DNA of 64,000 nucleotides from Eubacterium plexicaudatum ASF492 (GCF_000364225.2 NZ_AQFT02000001.1:1798001-1862000); one strand, 5' to 3'. Shown: positions 41,631 through 51,561, counted from the stretch's first letter. Notes: generated from the sequence alone by a model not told the origin. Numbers and translations are program-made.

Positions 41631-41993
41631 CTAATCTATTTTTTGTGAAACAAGACAAGCAACATAATCTTTGCCTATCTCTATAGATTCTACATAAAAA
41701 TCTTTTCTCACTTCCCTATCTTTAATAATACAGTTATTTCCAACTGAAAAAGTATTCATTTCCTCTATTAATCCTTTACCAACTGCTTTCAGGTATGCTT
41801 CTTTTGCCGTCCATAACTGGTAAAATACTTCTAACGACTTTTCCCTTTGAATATAATATTCTATCTCTTCCTTTGAAAAGAAACTATAAACAATATTCTC
41901 ATGTTCAAAAAATGGATCGATCTGTTCTACATCAATCCCTATATTATTAGAATAAGTAAATGCTATTATGACAATTTCTCCCGAATGAGAAAC
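41631..41993 (-). pseudogene. Phosphopantetheinyl transferase, 3' part (split by insertion)
   Basis: Begins at VSHSGEIVIIAFTYSNN, with the magnesium-binding IGIDVEQ and the WTAKEAYLKAVGKGL motif of Sfp-type 4'-phosphopantetheinyl transferases. The 5' part is at 44073-44405; joining the two gives QFN-VSHSGE without loss, so the insertion was clean. Sfp enzymes activate carrier proteins of peptide or polyketide synthases. Confidence 0.88.
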
Positions 41994-42017
41994 AATGAAC
42001 GACCCCGCAGCAGAGCT

Positions 42018-43469
42018 CTTAACTTGACCCACAAGTTTATATGGATATCCTCTTGTTTCTATGCTATACTAAAGAAAAGAGGTGATCCATATGACGGCAG
42101 AATATACGAATTGGGAAACGGAATTTGTAGATGTAAAATTTGTTGATCAGCGTTTGAAATCACGTTTTTTTAAAATTATGGATGCATTTGCTGCAGCGCC
42201 AGATAAATCCACCTGGGCGGCAGCCGGATCCAGAAGTTCTGCAAAAGCAGCGTATCGCTTCTTTAGTAATAAGGATGTATCCAGGGATGAACTGTTGGAT
42301 AGTGTATCTAGGGCAACTGTAGAAAAAATGAAACATGCGGATGCAGATTGGATACTTGCCATTCAGGATACCACATCTGTTGGATTTGGAAACCGGAAAG
42401 CAATCAAAGGAATGGGATACCATTGCAGTACGGAACAGAGGGGAATGCTTGTACATTCTTGTATAGCGGCCACAGACCAGGGAATTCCCCTGGGCCTTCT
42501 TTATCAGGAAATACATACGAGGGATGTACGCAGGGATGACTCTGGAACAAAAGATGAAAAACGTTCCAGGCCAATAGAAGAAAAAGAGAGCTACCGATGG
42601 ATTCATACAATGAACGAAATTCATCAGAGGGTTGCAGAAGATATTCCGGTATTGACAGTATGTGACCGTGAAGGAGATTTTTATGAATTTTTTTCGAACG
42701 CTGCAGATTTGGGTGAAAATTTTCTGATTCGGCTAGTGCAAAACCGCATGGTGGATGACGGAAAAAAGATTTTTCATGAACTCCACCAGTCTCCTGTGGC
42801 TGGAAGTATGGTTGTCAGGATGGGCAGGAATCCCAAAGAACACATTCCAGCCAGAAATGTAAAAATGGATTATCATTATAAAGAGGTTGTGGTTCACTGT
42901 CCAAAAAGGAGAACAGAAAAACATATACGAGAAAAACTTGTACTAACAGCAATTTATGTACATGAATCCGGAAAAAAAGGAACCGAATGGTTTCTGCTAA
43001 CAACGGTAAGAGTAAAAAACGAAAAAGATATAGAAAAGCTGATACAATGTTATGCACACAGATGGAAAATAGAACGTTTTCATTTCATCTTAAAAAGTGG
43101 ATGCAAAATAGAGAAAAATCAGGCGAGGGAATATGAGAGATTAAAATTTTTAACATTACTATATTCGGTTATCGCACTGCAGATACTAAATTTGACTTAT
43201 TTAGGAAAAATATGTCCGGAAATCTCGAGTGAAATTGTGTTTGATAAAGAAGAATGGAAAATATTATACTGCTGTGCAAGAAAAACAAAAGAAATTCCTG
43301 AAACATATACACTGAAAGAGGCGATTTATGATTTAGGGATTCTGAGTGGAATAAAAGGTGCTCCGAGCGATGGTATGCCCGGAGCACGTTCTATTTGTCA
43401 GGGCTTAGAGGTTCTTTGCTCATTACTTGCTTATCGAAAATATATGTTATAATTGTGGGTCAAGTTAAG
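42018..43469 (+). mobile_element. IS4-family (Tn5/IS50-like) element
   Basis: 1452 bases with perfect 17-bp terminal inverted repeats CTTAACTTGACCCACAA and a 9-bp target duplication AGCAGAGCT (42009-42017 and 43470-43478), the size typical of the IS50 group. Complete and apparently intact; it lies within the end hairpin of an IS200/IS605 element. Confidence 0.95.
42091..43452 (+). CDS. IS4-family transposase, Tn5-like
   Basis: 453 residues from ATG 42091, set by the AGAGGTG ribosome site. N-terminal DNA-binding domain (WETEFVDVKFVDQRLKSRFFKIM...STWAAAGSRSSAKAAYRFFSNKDVS) is that of Tn5-type transposases. DDE residues are in ILAIQDTTSVGF, VLTVCDREGDFYEFF and YAHRWKIERFHFILKSG, the last being the Y-R-E-K signature. 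No frameshift is seen, so the element may be active. Confidence 0.95.
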   Translation: MTAEYTNWETEFVDVKFVDQRLKSRFFKIMDAFAAAPDKSTWAAAGSRSSAKAAYRFFSNKDVSRDELLDSVSRATVEKMKHADADWILAIQDTTSVGFGNRKAIKGMGYHCSTEQRGMLVHSCIAATDQGIPLGLLYQEIHTRDVRRDDSGTKDEKRSRPIEEKESYRWIHTMNEIHQRVAEDIPVLTVCDREGDFYEFFSNAADLGENFLIRLVQNRMVDDGKKIFHELHQSPVAGSMVVRMGRNPKEHIPARNVKMDYHYKEVVVHCPKRRTEKHIREKLVLTAIYVHESGKKGTEWFLLTTVRVKNEKDIEKLIQCYAHRWKIERFHFILKSGCKIEKNQAREYERLKFLTLLYSVIALQILNLTYLGKICPEISSEIVFDKEEWKILYCCARKTKEIPETYTLKEAIYDLGILSGIKGAPSDGMPGARSICQGLEVLCSLLAYRKYML

Positions 43470-43503
43470 AGCAGAGCTGCGGGGTATCTGAAGGGTGGCT
43501 TCA

Positions 43504-43973
43504 CTACATATAATCCCATAAGCTCAACTGTTTTGGCTCCAGTGCGCTTTGATAAAGCTTCTTATACTCTTTTTCTTGCCCTTGTTCTCTTACATATTTT
43601 GATATCACCGCTTCATTTCCATGTTCCCCTACTGTGGCAACATAATATCCGTCTGTCCAAAATTCCCCTCCCATAATTTTTTCTTCACCTGGGGACATTT
43701 GGCAAATACTTCTTTGGCTATTATGCTTTTCACTCTTTGTATTATTTTTTGTGGGCTGTATGTTGGCACGGATTGTATCAGAAAATGTACATGGTCTTTA
43801 TCTGTTCCTACCTCTATAAACTTTATCTCATACCGCTTTTCTATCTCTTCACATGTTTCTCTGATCACCTGGTCTACTTCATCATCTATTACTACTCGCC
43901 GATATTTCGCTGGACACACAAAATGATACATAAGCACTAATACATTGTGCGATTTGTGTATGTACTCACTCAC
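43504..43973 (-). CDS. tnpA: IS200-family TnpA transposase (copy 1, one frameshift)
   Basis: About 155 residues from GTG 43973. HUH motif in KDHVHFLIQ, catalytic Tyr in GGEFWTDGYYVATVG. The frame is broken by a missing G in TATGGGAGGGG (about 43678); copy 2 has GGGG at this place, so the loss is specific to this copy. TnpA works on single-stranded DNA as a Y1 transposase. No TnpB companion is present. Confidence 0.9.
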
Positions 43974-44072
43974 CCCACAATTCCCCTTCCTTTTTCCTTT
44001 AGTATATCACAGCCTCTACTATTTGAAAAAGTTTGTTACGCAGCAGAGCTGCGGGGAATTAGACCCTGAGAG

Positions 44073-44405
44073 ATTAAACTGCAATAATGGCACTTTACCT
44101 ATTTGTTTTAAATAAGGTTTTCCATACATTCCATGATAAATTTCAATTTTCGTATTATCCAAATTTAAATATCTGGACAATAATAATTTCGTTAAAATTT
44201 TCCCTGTTGCACATCTCATCTTATCTTCATAAAATTTAAAACCATCAATCTTTCTCTTTTCAAATTCATTCATCATATTCCAGTTTTTCAAAATAAAAGC
44301 CGTTAATAACTCCCATTTAATACACCATATATGTATCTCTTCTGGAAGCAGTCTCAATTTATTTATTTTAAATATGTTTTCATTAACGAACTTCTTAATT
44401 TTCAT
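44073..44405 (-). pseudogene. Phosphopantetheinyl transferase, 5' part (split by insertion)
   Basis: About 110 codons ending in HGMYGKPYLKQIG...LLQFN at the insertion point. This is the N-terminal half of an Sfp-type enzyme; see 41631-41993 for the rest. It begins 48 bases after the serine acetyltransferase gene, so it was the end of the agr-1 operon. Confidence 0.85.
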
Positions 44406-44453
44406 TTTTGTTTCAATGCTCCAATGTATTTATTGAATATATACTGTTTGAAT

Positions 44454-45248
44454 CTAAAGTCTGCTATCATTGCCGTTTATTTTGGAATGCTTAGGTATAG
44501 ACTCCGTTATCCAAGCATTACCACCAATAATTGCTCCTTTCCCAATTATCGTATTCCCTCCTAAAATGGTAGCTCCAGCATAAATCGTAACATCATCTTC
44601 TATCGTTGGGTGTCTTTTTGTATGCCTCAATTTTCGCCCACCACTTGTAGATAACGCCCCCAATGTCACACCTTGATATATACTTACACAATTACCTATA
44701 ATCGTTGTTTCTCCAACCACAACGCCTGTTCCATGATCTATAAAAAATTTTTCTCCAATGTTTACACCCGGATGAATATCAATACCTGTAATTGAATGTG
44801 CATATTCTGTCATACATCGAGGAAAAACTGGCACATTCAATTCATAAAGTTTATGGGCAACTCTTTGAATCATAACTGCAAAAGGTCCCGGATAAGACGC
44901 AATAATTTCTATTCGGCTATTAGCTGCTGGATCTCTTTCATATGCTGCCTCAATATCCGATAGGACCAATTTTCTCATTTCTGGTAATAGATTTTCAAAG
45001 TGCTGCAACATCTCATTTCTTTTTGCAGAATCATAGTAATATATACTTATTTCCCGATCTAAAACATCCCGGATTTTTGTTATCAATTCTTCTGTGTTAA
45101 CTTGAACAGAAGTTAAATACTTTGTATAAAAATACTGCTGTAACAAAGCAACCAACTCCCTAATTTTCTTGAAGCTAGAGAGCTTTGAAACAGCAGCATA
45201 TGGCTTATCAGCGATATTTTCGCATTTTAATACTGCATTTTCATTCAT
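44454..45248 (-). CDS. Serine O-acetyltransferase, EpsC/CysE type
   Basis: 264 residues: a helical N-terminal domain (DIEAAYERDPAANSRIEIIASYPG) and a left-handed beta-helix with hexapeptide repeats (GIDIHPGVNIGEKFFIDHGTG, GVTLGALS, HPTIEDDVTIYAGATILGG, GNAWITESIP). It makes O-acetylserine, the precursor of cysteine. Finding it in an agr operon, before a phosphopantetheinyl transferase, hints at supply of cysteine for a secondary product, but this is inference. It lies 39 bases after agrB. Confidence 0.9.
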   Translation of the reverse strand: MNENAVLKCENIADKPYAAVSKLSSFKKIRELVALLQQYFYTKYLTSVQVNTEELITKIRDVLDREISIYYYDSAKRNEMLQHFENLLPEMRKLVLSDIEAAYERDPAANSRIEIIASYPGPFAVMIQRVAHKLYELNVPVFPRCMTEYAHSITGIDIHPGVNIGEKFFIDHGTGVVVGETTIIGNCVSIYQGVTLGALSTSGGRKLRHTKRHPTIEDDVTIYAGATILGGNTIIGKGAIIGGNAWITESIPKHSKINGNDSRL

Positions 45249-45287
45249 TTTTCTCTCCCCTGTGCAGTTGGTTAGTATTAACTAATA

Positions 45288-45862
45288 TTACACCAAAAAA
45301 TTTTCTTTTAATATTCCCAATATAAGGCTCATAGATATAATTACTTGTGATACCATGATACTTTTTGATATCCATAAATAATCCATCAGCAAAGTAATCA
45401 AAATCGATAGACTCTCTATCCCAAGCAAAACCCATGAACGCTTTTTATATACTTTTCGTTCCACTGATTCAAGTTTTTTATTGCTACATTCCACTGGTGC
45501 AATCATTGAAATAACGCCAACTGATACTATCCACCACAGAAATGTTGACACAGTAGGAATCGGAAAATACTTAAGATACTGTCCTGATATGCATATCAAA
45601 ATGCCAGACGCAACAATACACTTTTCTGCTTTTTCCAAATGTATTCCTCCGGCGTACTGCCTTAGTGGTACAAATGCCAACAAGAAAACTATCATTTCCT
45701 TTAAACTGCCCATGCATATACCAAACACTACTATCAGCAGATATACAATCGTCCTACAAATCAGCAGATTGTATGCATATACATACAATCTGTGTTCCTT
45801 ATCATCAAGCATTCCTTTTTGCATTGATAATTAAACAATCGTTCAGATATCTTTTCTAGCAT
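45288..45862 (-). CDS. AgrB-like peptide-processing membrane protease, locus 1 (frameshifted)
   Basis: The main frame from 45824 has membrane helices and the AgrB catalytic pair: His in RQYAGGIHLEKAEKC and Cys seven residues later (residues 62 and 69 of that frame), the same spacing as in known AgrB. The N-terminal helix MLEKISERLFNY is found in another frame from ATG 45862, two bases past the agrD stop; one base restored near 45825 joins them, giving about 190 residues. AgrB cleaves AgrD and forms its thiolactone ring. Confidence 0.85.
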
Positions 45863-46018
45863 TTAGAACTTCCTCATTTTTTTAGCTTCTTCCGGTTCCA
45901 CCGGCTGCCCTAAAATCCATGCACAGGCTGAATTTGCTGTTTGCACCACCAATACCATAGCCAAACAATTAACTATTCCCATTATCTTCATAAAGTTTTT
46001 TGAAATTATTCTTTTCAT
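45863..46018 (-). CDS. AgrD-like cyclic-lactone autoinducer precursor, locus 1
   Basis: 51 residues, too short for ordinary calling. Amphipathic N-terminal helix (MKRIISKNFMKIMGIVNCLAM), then NSACAWILGQPVEPEE and a charged tail EEAKKMRKF. The small-residue stretch before the Cys, the short hydrophobic run and the Q-P-x-x-P-E tail are the clostridial AgrD pattern. AgrB would cut near the Gln/Gly and cyclise through the Cys. AAGGAG lies 12 bases before ATG 46018. It directly precedes agrB. Confidence 0.88.
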   Translation of the reverse strand: MKRIISKNFMKIMGIVNCLAMVLVVQTANSACAWILGQPVEPEEAKKMRKF

Positions 46019-46082
46019 ATTACAAAATATCTCCTTTTTCCTTTTTTCTCTTTTATACTATATTTAAAGCGTATAAACAATC

Positions 46083-46112
46083 CCCTTGGCAAAATCGACA
46101 TCTAACTTGGAA
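46083..46112 (-). promoter_or_regulatory. Predicted LytTR (AgrA) binding repeats before agrD-1
   Basis: On the minus strand TTTCCAAGT (46104-46112) and TTGCCAAGG (46083-46091) match at 7 of 9 bases with an exact 21-bp period. A -10-like TATAGT/TATAAA follows about 22-32 bases downstream. The period is that of LytTR sites. Confidence 0.6.
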
Positions 46113-46146
46113 ATTTTGCAACTACAAGGAATAATAAAAAAGCAGC

Positions 46147-47471
46147 CTATACTATTTGGCTGCTTTTAGTTATTTGAAATATTATTGTAGCTATAAATTT
46201 CTGATCAATTATATCAATATTCAATTTTCCATCATATGACTTTACCACTTTCTCAACTGTATGTATTCCTATTCCATGCTCATTTTTATTACGCTTACTT
46301 GTAATGAATCCCTTTTTATCATAAATTGGCAGGACTGCAAAATTATTGCTTACTTCCCAAATCATAAAATAGCCTTCATTTGCCATGAACATAGCAATGT
46401 TTACAAATCCATCTTTTCTCTGTTTAGCAGCATCAATTGCATTATCCAGTAAATTTCCGATAATAGAAATCAAGTCTATATCACCAATAAGATCTGTATA
46501 CAGATCAGCGGAAAGTTTTGCCTTGAATTTTATTCCTAATTCTTCGGCTTTAGCTTGTCTCTCCAGCAAAATAAAATTAATATCTTATTGCTACAGTAAC
46601 TCATTTTGAAAATTCTTCTAATTTCTATATCCATTCTCTCAAAAATTTGTACTGCCTCAGCAGGATTCCCAGACTGTATAAGCTCTACCGCTGTACTAAT
46701 GTATTTCTTAACATCATGCAAAAAACCTCTATGTTTATCACCTATCCTGCCCATTTGCTGATAATATCTTTTTTCAGTTTCACTTTTCAAATAGAGCCTC
46801 TCAATTTTGTTTACTTTTCCTATAGAATCAATCAATCTGTCAAATAAATAAAACATGAACACATTTGCAAACAGCAACATACTTGTACCAATTTCAAGAA
46901 ACAACTTATTCTTTATTGAAAGATGAATACCCGCATAGAAAACCCCAATCAACATAACCATTGTCGCAATCGGCAATATAAGAAGACTGCAGAAAATCCC
47001 ATTACTTGCCTCCTCATACTCATTTTTCCTATGTATCTGCTCCACGCATTTCACAATAATAAACATGATAATCTTAGCTATAAATGTAAGATACAAACGG
47101 CTTAATCCGCTATTTAGAATCTGCTCTGCATCATGACTGCAACTTAGACCAAATACCACTGAAACGATAAATTCTGGTGCCATAGCCATAAAATAAAAAC
47201 ATATCGCTACACTGACACATTTCAAAACCGAAGCCGAATAACTGATAAAAACATACGCATAATATATAATCGGAATAGCAAACAGATTTATCATAGAATT
47301 ATCAAAAATATTAACCATCAAATGTATTCCTATTACCAGTATAGATATAATTAAATTTTTATATCTCTCATATTTTCTCTGACCACCCAATAAAGTTTTT
47401 GCAAAATCAGATAACATAACAATCTCAAAGCAGCATGACACCAAATTACCCAAAACATTATATGTAATCAT
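46147..47471 (-). CDS. AgrC-like GHKL histidine kinase, locus 1 (frameshifted)
   Basis: About 440 residues after restoring one base near 46580. Six or seven membrane helices (residues 5-215) sense the peptide; the phospho-acceptor His is in HRGFLHDVKKYI; the GHKL ATPase has NLLDNAIDAAKQ (N box) and NEHGIGIHTVEK (G box). The start overlaps the regulator stop (ATGA). It is followed by agrD and agrB. Confidence 0.88.
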
Positions 47472-48198
47472 TTTCTTTTATACCTCAAACACAAAAAGTC
47501 CGAAAAACAACTGTCAAAATCTTTTTGTTTAGAGCGTGAAATATTCAGTTCTATATTATCCTTTAAAGTAAGAACATTTTTCTTACATGAATTATATTTG
47601 CCATATTAACGATATAGCTGTTATGGGCATACACAAACCCCTCACCCGATAATTTTTCATACAGTTCTTTAACCGTTTCTCGACAAGAAATTTCCTTTTC
47701 TCCTGTTTCACAATATTGATGTATAATAGCACCTCTTTTTGCCACTGATATATATAAAATATCTTTTAGGGGTATTCTGTGCACATTTCCATCATCTGTA
47801 ATATTTATATATTGAATATTTGTTTGTTGCACTATTTCCCGAATAATATCTGGCATTTCATCTTTTAGCACCTGATTATACAAATCTTTTATAATATACC
47901 TAAATGGTTGTACCTTAAAAGACTCCGTTGTTGGTTGTTGATAATTCGTGCAAAACACCAAAATTGCATCTTTATTAATTTGTCTAAACTCCTTTGCTGT
48001 CTTATTTCCATTTATTCCTGGCATGGCAATATCCAGAAATAACAAGTCATGCATTTGGTTGACATCATCCAACAAATCTTCTCCTGATGTATATTCATAG
48101 AAAATTGTATCATTCTTCATATTTTTATCTTCTGCAATGATGTTTCGTATAAGCATCCTGTAATTATCGTCATCGTCACAAATCGCAACTTTATACAT
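47468..48198 (-). CDS. AgrA-like LytTR response regulator, locus 1 (frameshifted near 3' end)
   Basis: Receiver domain (1-120; ICDDDD, LLFLDIAMPGING) and LytTR DNA-binding domain (135-240; ILYISVAKRGAIIH, FVYAHNSYIVNM). One A is missing in an A run at about 47583; correction extends the frame through NVLTLKDNIELNISRSKQKD to a TGA at 47468 that overlaps the kinase start. About 243 residues. It presumably binds the 21-bp-period repeats ahead of agrD-1. Confidence 0.88.
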
Positions 48199-48400
48199 AC
48201 CATCACCTCACAAATTGAATATCATTTTAATAAAAAACCACCTTTCAGACCAAACCAAGTCTCATTTTAGCGCTTGTTCTAATTCTGCAAAGATGGAAAT
48301 TTCCATTAACTCCCTGTATTCAAATAATCGCACAGCATTTTAATTGCGGAAATACCAACCCATTAAATAACCATAATGTTTGAACCAATTTTTATCAGTT

Positions 48401-48425
48401 CTATTTAACACCGGCAATATTTAAT
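48401..48425 (-). pseudogene. Displaced 3' end of the XRE regulator gene
   Basis: Encodes the last residues NIAGVK and a TAG. It was cut from the XRE gene at 49043-49362 by IS200/IS605 copy 2; joining TTTAAT to the far flank restores LIKYALNIAGVK. Confidence 0.7.
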
Positions 48426-49042
48426 CTCTCAGGGTCTAATTCCCCGCAGCTCTGCTGCGTAACAAACTTTTTCAAATAGTAGAGGCTGTGATATACTAAA
48501 GGAAAAAGGAAGGGGAATTGTGGGGTGAGTGAGTACATACACAAATCGCACAATGTATCAGTGCTTATGTATCATTTTGTGTGTCCAGCGAAATATCGGC
48601 GAGTAGTAATAGATGATGAAGTAGACCAGGTGATCAGAGAAACATGTGAAGAGATAGAAAAGCGGTATGAGATAAAGTTTATAGAGGTAGGAACAGATAA
48701 AGACCATGTACATTTTCTGATACAATCCGTGCCAACATACAGCCCACAAAAATAATACAAAGAGTGAAAAGCATAATAGCCAAAGAAGTATTTGCCAAAT
48801 GTCCCCAGGTGAAGAAAAATTATGGGGAGGGGAATTTTGGACAGACGGATATTATGTTGCCACAGTAGGGGAACATGGAAATGAAGCGGTGATATCAAAA
48901 TATGTAAGAGAACAAGGGCAAGAAAAAGAGTATAAGAAGCTTTATCAAAGCGCACTGGAGCCAAAACAGTTGAGCTTATGGGATTATATGTAGTGAAGCC
49001 ACCCTTCAGATACCCCGCAGCTCTGCTGCGGGGTCGTTCATT
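48426..49042 (+). mobile_element. IS200/IS605-family element, copy 2
   Basis: 617 bases, nearly identical to copy 1, starting with CTCTCAGGG after the target TTTAAT (48420-48425) and ending GGGGTCGTTCATT. End hairpins CCCCGCAGCTCTGCTGCGGGG are complete here. It interrupts the 3' end of an XRE regulator gene. Confidence 0.92.
48525..48993 (+). CDS. tnpA: IS200-family TnpA transposase (copy 2, two frameshifts)
   Basis: Same protein as copy 1, with HVHFLIQ and the Tyr motif. Two single-base losses relative to copy 1 or to the open frame: one A in CACAAAAAATAATAC (about 48750) and one A in AAGAAAAAATTATGG (about 48822). Neither loss is present in copy 1. Confidence 0.9.
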
Positions 49043-49362
49043 GCATACTTAATCAGTTGTTCAAAATCAAATCTTTTATCTTTAGGACATTTTTCAATGT
49101 AATTTTCTATTCGTTCTACTTTTTCCTCTCCTGTCAATAGATATGTAATATCCGTTCCCAGAACCTTGTAGATTATAATCAGTTTCTCGATACTTGGTGC
49201 CTTTTCGCCTCTTTCAATCATTCCATAAAATCCAGCGCTTACTCCTAATATCTCTGCCATCTGTTCCTGCGTATAATGCAAATTACGTCTTACCATCAGT
49301 AAACGATTACCAATCTTCTTATATAATTCTTTGCTCTCATCACTTTTACGTTTAGTCTGCAT
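49043..49362 (-). pseudogene. XRE-family transcriptional regulator, 3' end displaced by an IS
   Basis: About 107 residues from ATG 49362 (AAAGGAG site). Helix-turn-helix in MLMVRRNLHYTQEQMAEILGVSAG-like sequence (residues 22-75: TQEQMAEILGVSAGFYGMIERGEKAPS). The IS200/IS605 copy replaces only the last six or seven residues, so a nearly normal protein ending NDPAAELRGI may still be made. It points at the agr-1 regulator gene and might once have controlled it. Confidence 0.8.
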
Positions 49363-49600
49363 ATAATTTACTCCTTTATCACTCTTTAGGTACAATTATA
49401 CTTTTTATACCGTAAAAATGAATACACCTTTAGATAAGAATACCAATACCCATAGGTTGTTTTTTTATTATATAAGTTGTTTTTTGCACAATATTCGTGC
49501 CTTATTGAATTCAATTTATATACTATTGATTGGTTTTTCAAATCGAAAATTCCTGACAACTATAACCGTTTTAGCTTCTATTTTTCTTTCATTTCTGACC

Positions 49601-49608
49601 GATTCAAG
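49601..49608 (+). repeat. IS66 target-site duplication, left
   Basis: GATTCAAG, identical to 52438-52445 on the other side of the element; 8 bp is the usual size for IS66. Confidence 0.95.
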
Positions 49609-49681
49609 GTAAACGGTAAAACGCGAGTACCTATACAAAACTGGAGCAAACCTGTATGATAGTAACAGATTTGCTCCAGTT

Positions 49682-51294
49682 TTATTTCACTTCATATTTA
49701 TTGGATTTCCGACACTGCTCTGGCAGGTTTGGAGACCATGGGAGCAGGTCTTCCAGAAAATCTCGGTTTGTGTCGTCTTCGTGTTTCGGTATTTCAGTCA
49801 GGAGATACTCCACGTATTCATAGACTTTCAGATCGTTTGCCTTAGCAGTTTCGGTAATGCTGTAGATAATCGCGCTGGATCTGGCTCCGCGGATGGTGTC
49901 GATCAGCTTCCAGTTGTGCCTTCCGATACAAAAACCACGCAGTGTAGATTCTGTTGCATTGTTGTCCAGAGGGACTTCACCGTCTTCCAGAAATACGCGC
50001 AGATATCTTTCCTGATTCACGGAATAGGCAAAGGCTTTTCCTGTCTGGGATTTTGGCAGGACTTCACTCTGGTGTTTTTTTACCCACACAAAATAAGCGT
50101 CAACCAGGGGTTTTAGTTCCAGCTGCCTCCTGTGCTGCCGTTGTGCTGGTGTAAGCTCTGCCAGATCATTGTCCAGTTTATAGATCGCCCCGATCTGCTT
50201 TAGGGCATCATAGGCAAGCGTACCTTTACGCTCTTTTTCATCCTTTATAGCTTTCTGCGCATCTGCATATTTACGCCTCGCATGTGCCCAGCAGCCAGCA
50301 ATCGTCAGGCCGGGGGTTTTTTCTTCCAGGGAATGGTATGCCTGGTAACCGTCTGTAACACATACTCCCTGAAAATCTTTCAGAAACTCCTCTGGATGAT
50401 CCTCCTTCCTGTCTTTCTGGTATTCATACAGGACGATGGCTTCCTCATAAGATTTCCCGGTGCGGTAAATCCACATATAACTCTTTGAGCCGGCAGCTCT
50501 CCCGTCTTTTGAAACTTCGACAGTGGTTTCGTCTGCCTGCAGCACATGATACTGGTATAGAAGCTTATGCAGATAGTCATACAGAACTGCAAGATAGCGG
50601 TCAGCACACTCGATCGTCCAGTTCGCCATGTTCTGGCGGTTCAGGTTCACATCGTTGCGCTTGAACTCCTGCTCCATACGGTAAAGCGGAAGGGAGTTGA
50701 CATATTTTCCATTGATGATGGCAGCTTCCAGGGATGGAGTGACAATGCTTCCCCGCAGCAGATCCTTTGGACGCTGTGCCTTTACAACGGTTTCATCATC
50801 CATACCGGCATAAACCGCTACATGGTGTTCTTTTACTTCAAAAGAAGCCGGATGGAATTCCAGCCTTTTATATACTTCATCTGGAAGACGCTTATATTTT
50901 CCATCCGGAAATGCTTCTTTTAGTTCTTCTTCTGACATTTCATGTTTTATAACCGTTACAGGCATTCCTTTTAAGTCGTCTTCACGTTTCCCTTTCTGCT
51001 TCTTTTTCCTGCGGATGACAACTTCCTCAAAATCCGGTTCTTCTGCCTGTGTGCCCGGTTCGCTGGCTGTGGCTTCCGGTTCGTTAAAAACAGGCTCATC
51101 TGCCCGTCAATCACATTCATTTTTTCAGAATGCCGTCCGAAACGCTGTCCGCGCAGAATGGCTATCTGTTCTAGGATCAGTTCCTGGTTTTGAGTCATCC
51201 GGGCAATATTTTTCTGCAGCGAGAGTATGATCCCGATGAGTTCATCCCTGTCGGCATTATTCAGTTCATCTGCTGTATAGATCATCTTTTCCAT
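49682..51294 (-). CDS. tnpC: IS66 transposase TnpC (one frameshift)
   Basis: About 537 residues from ATG 51294. N-terminal coiled coil (DELIGIILSLQKNIARMTQNQ), the GQRFGRHSEKM motif, a zinc-binding-like middle, then the DDE domain with VLQADETTVEVSKDG, CWAHARRKY and NNATESTLRGFCIGRHNW. A T run near 51095 has lost one base. TnpC is the catalytic subunit. Confidence 0.92.
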
Positions 51295-51561
51295 ATCACA
51301 ATTATAGCAGAAACAGGATATTCCTGCTGAAAAATTTTTGACCGGCTTCGTCAAAATGACGACAGACTATACCGTCACAAAAGGCGCTTTCAAAGATATC
51401 GGATTATTTTTGGATTTAATTAGAAAAAAGCGCAAAGCTGTTTCTGAAAGCTGCACAGGACGTTTCTGTACAGCTTTCTTCCCTGTACAGAAACGGGAAA
51501 GCGACACCGGAAAAGGGGCAGGAAATTTCTATGTTTTGCACAAAACCTGTCATCATGCCTG

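Larger units (their letters stand above)
41994..44072 (-). mobile_element. IS200/IS605-family element, copy 1, itself interrupted by a Tn5-like IS4 element
   Basis: Read on the minus strand, it starts after the target TTTAAT (44073-44078) with CTCTCAGGG and ends ...GGGGTCGTTCATT at 41994. Comparison with copy 2 (48426-49042) fixes both ends. Subterminal hairpins CCCCGCAGCTCTGCTGCG lie at each end, as in this single-strand-transposing family. The right hairpin is split by the IS4 element at 42018-43469. It sits inside the phosphopantetheinyl transferase gene. Confidence 0.9.

Noticed and set aside
49006-49042. XRE regulator reading to TGA in the IS end as the natural C terminus
   Set aside because: The last ten residues are encoded by the IS200/IS605 end hairpin; the original tail is found on the far side of the element.
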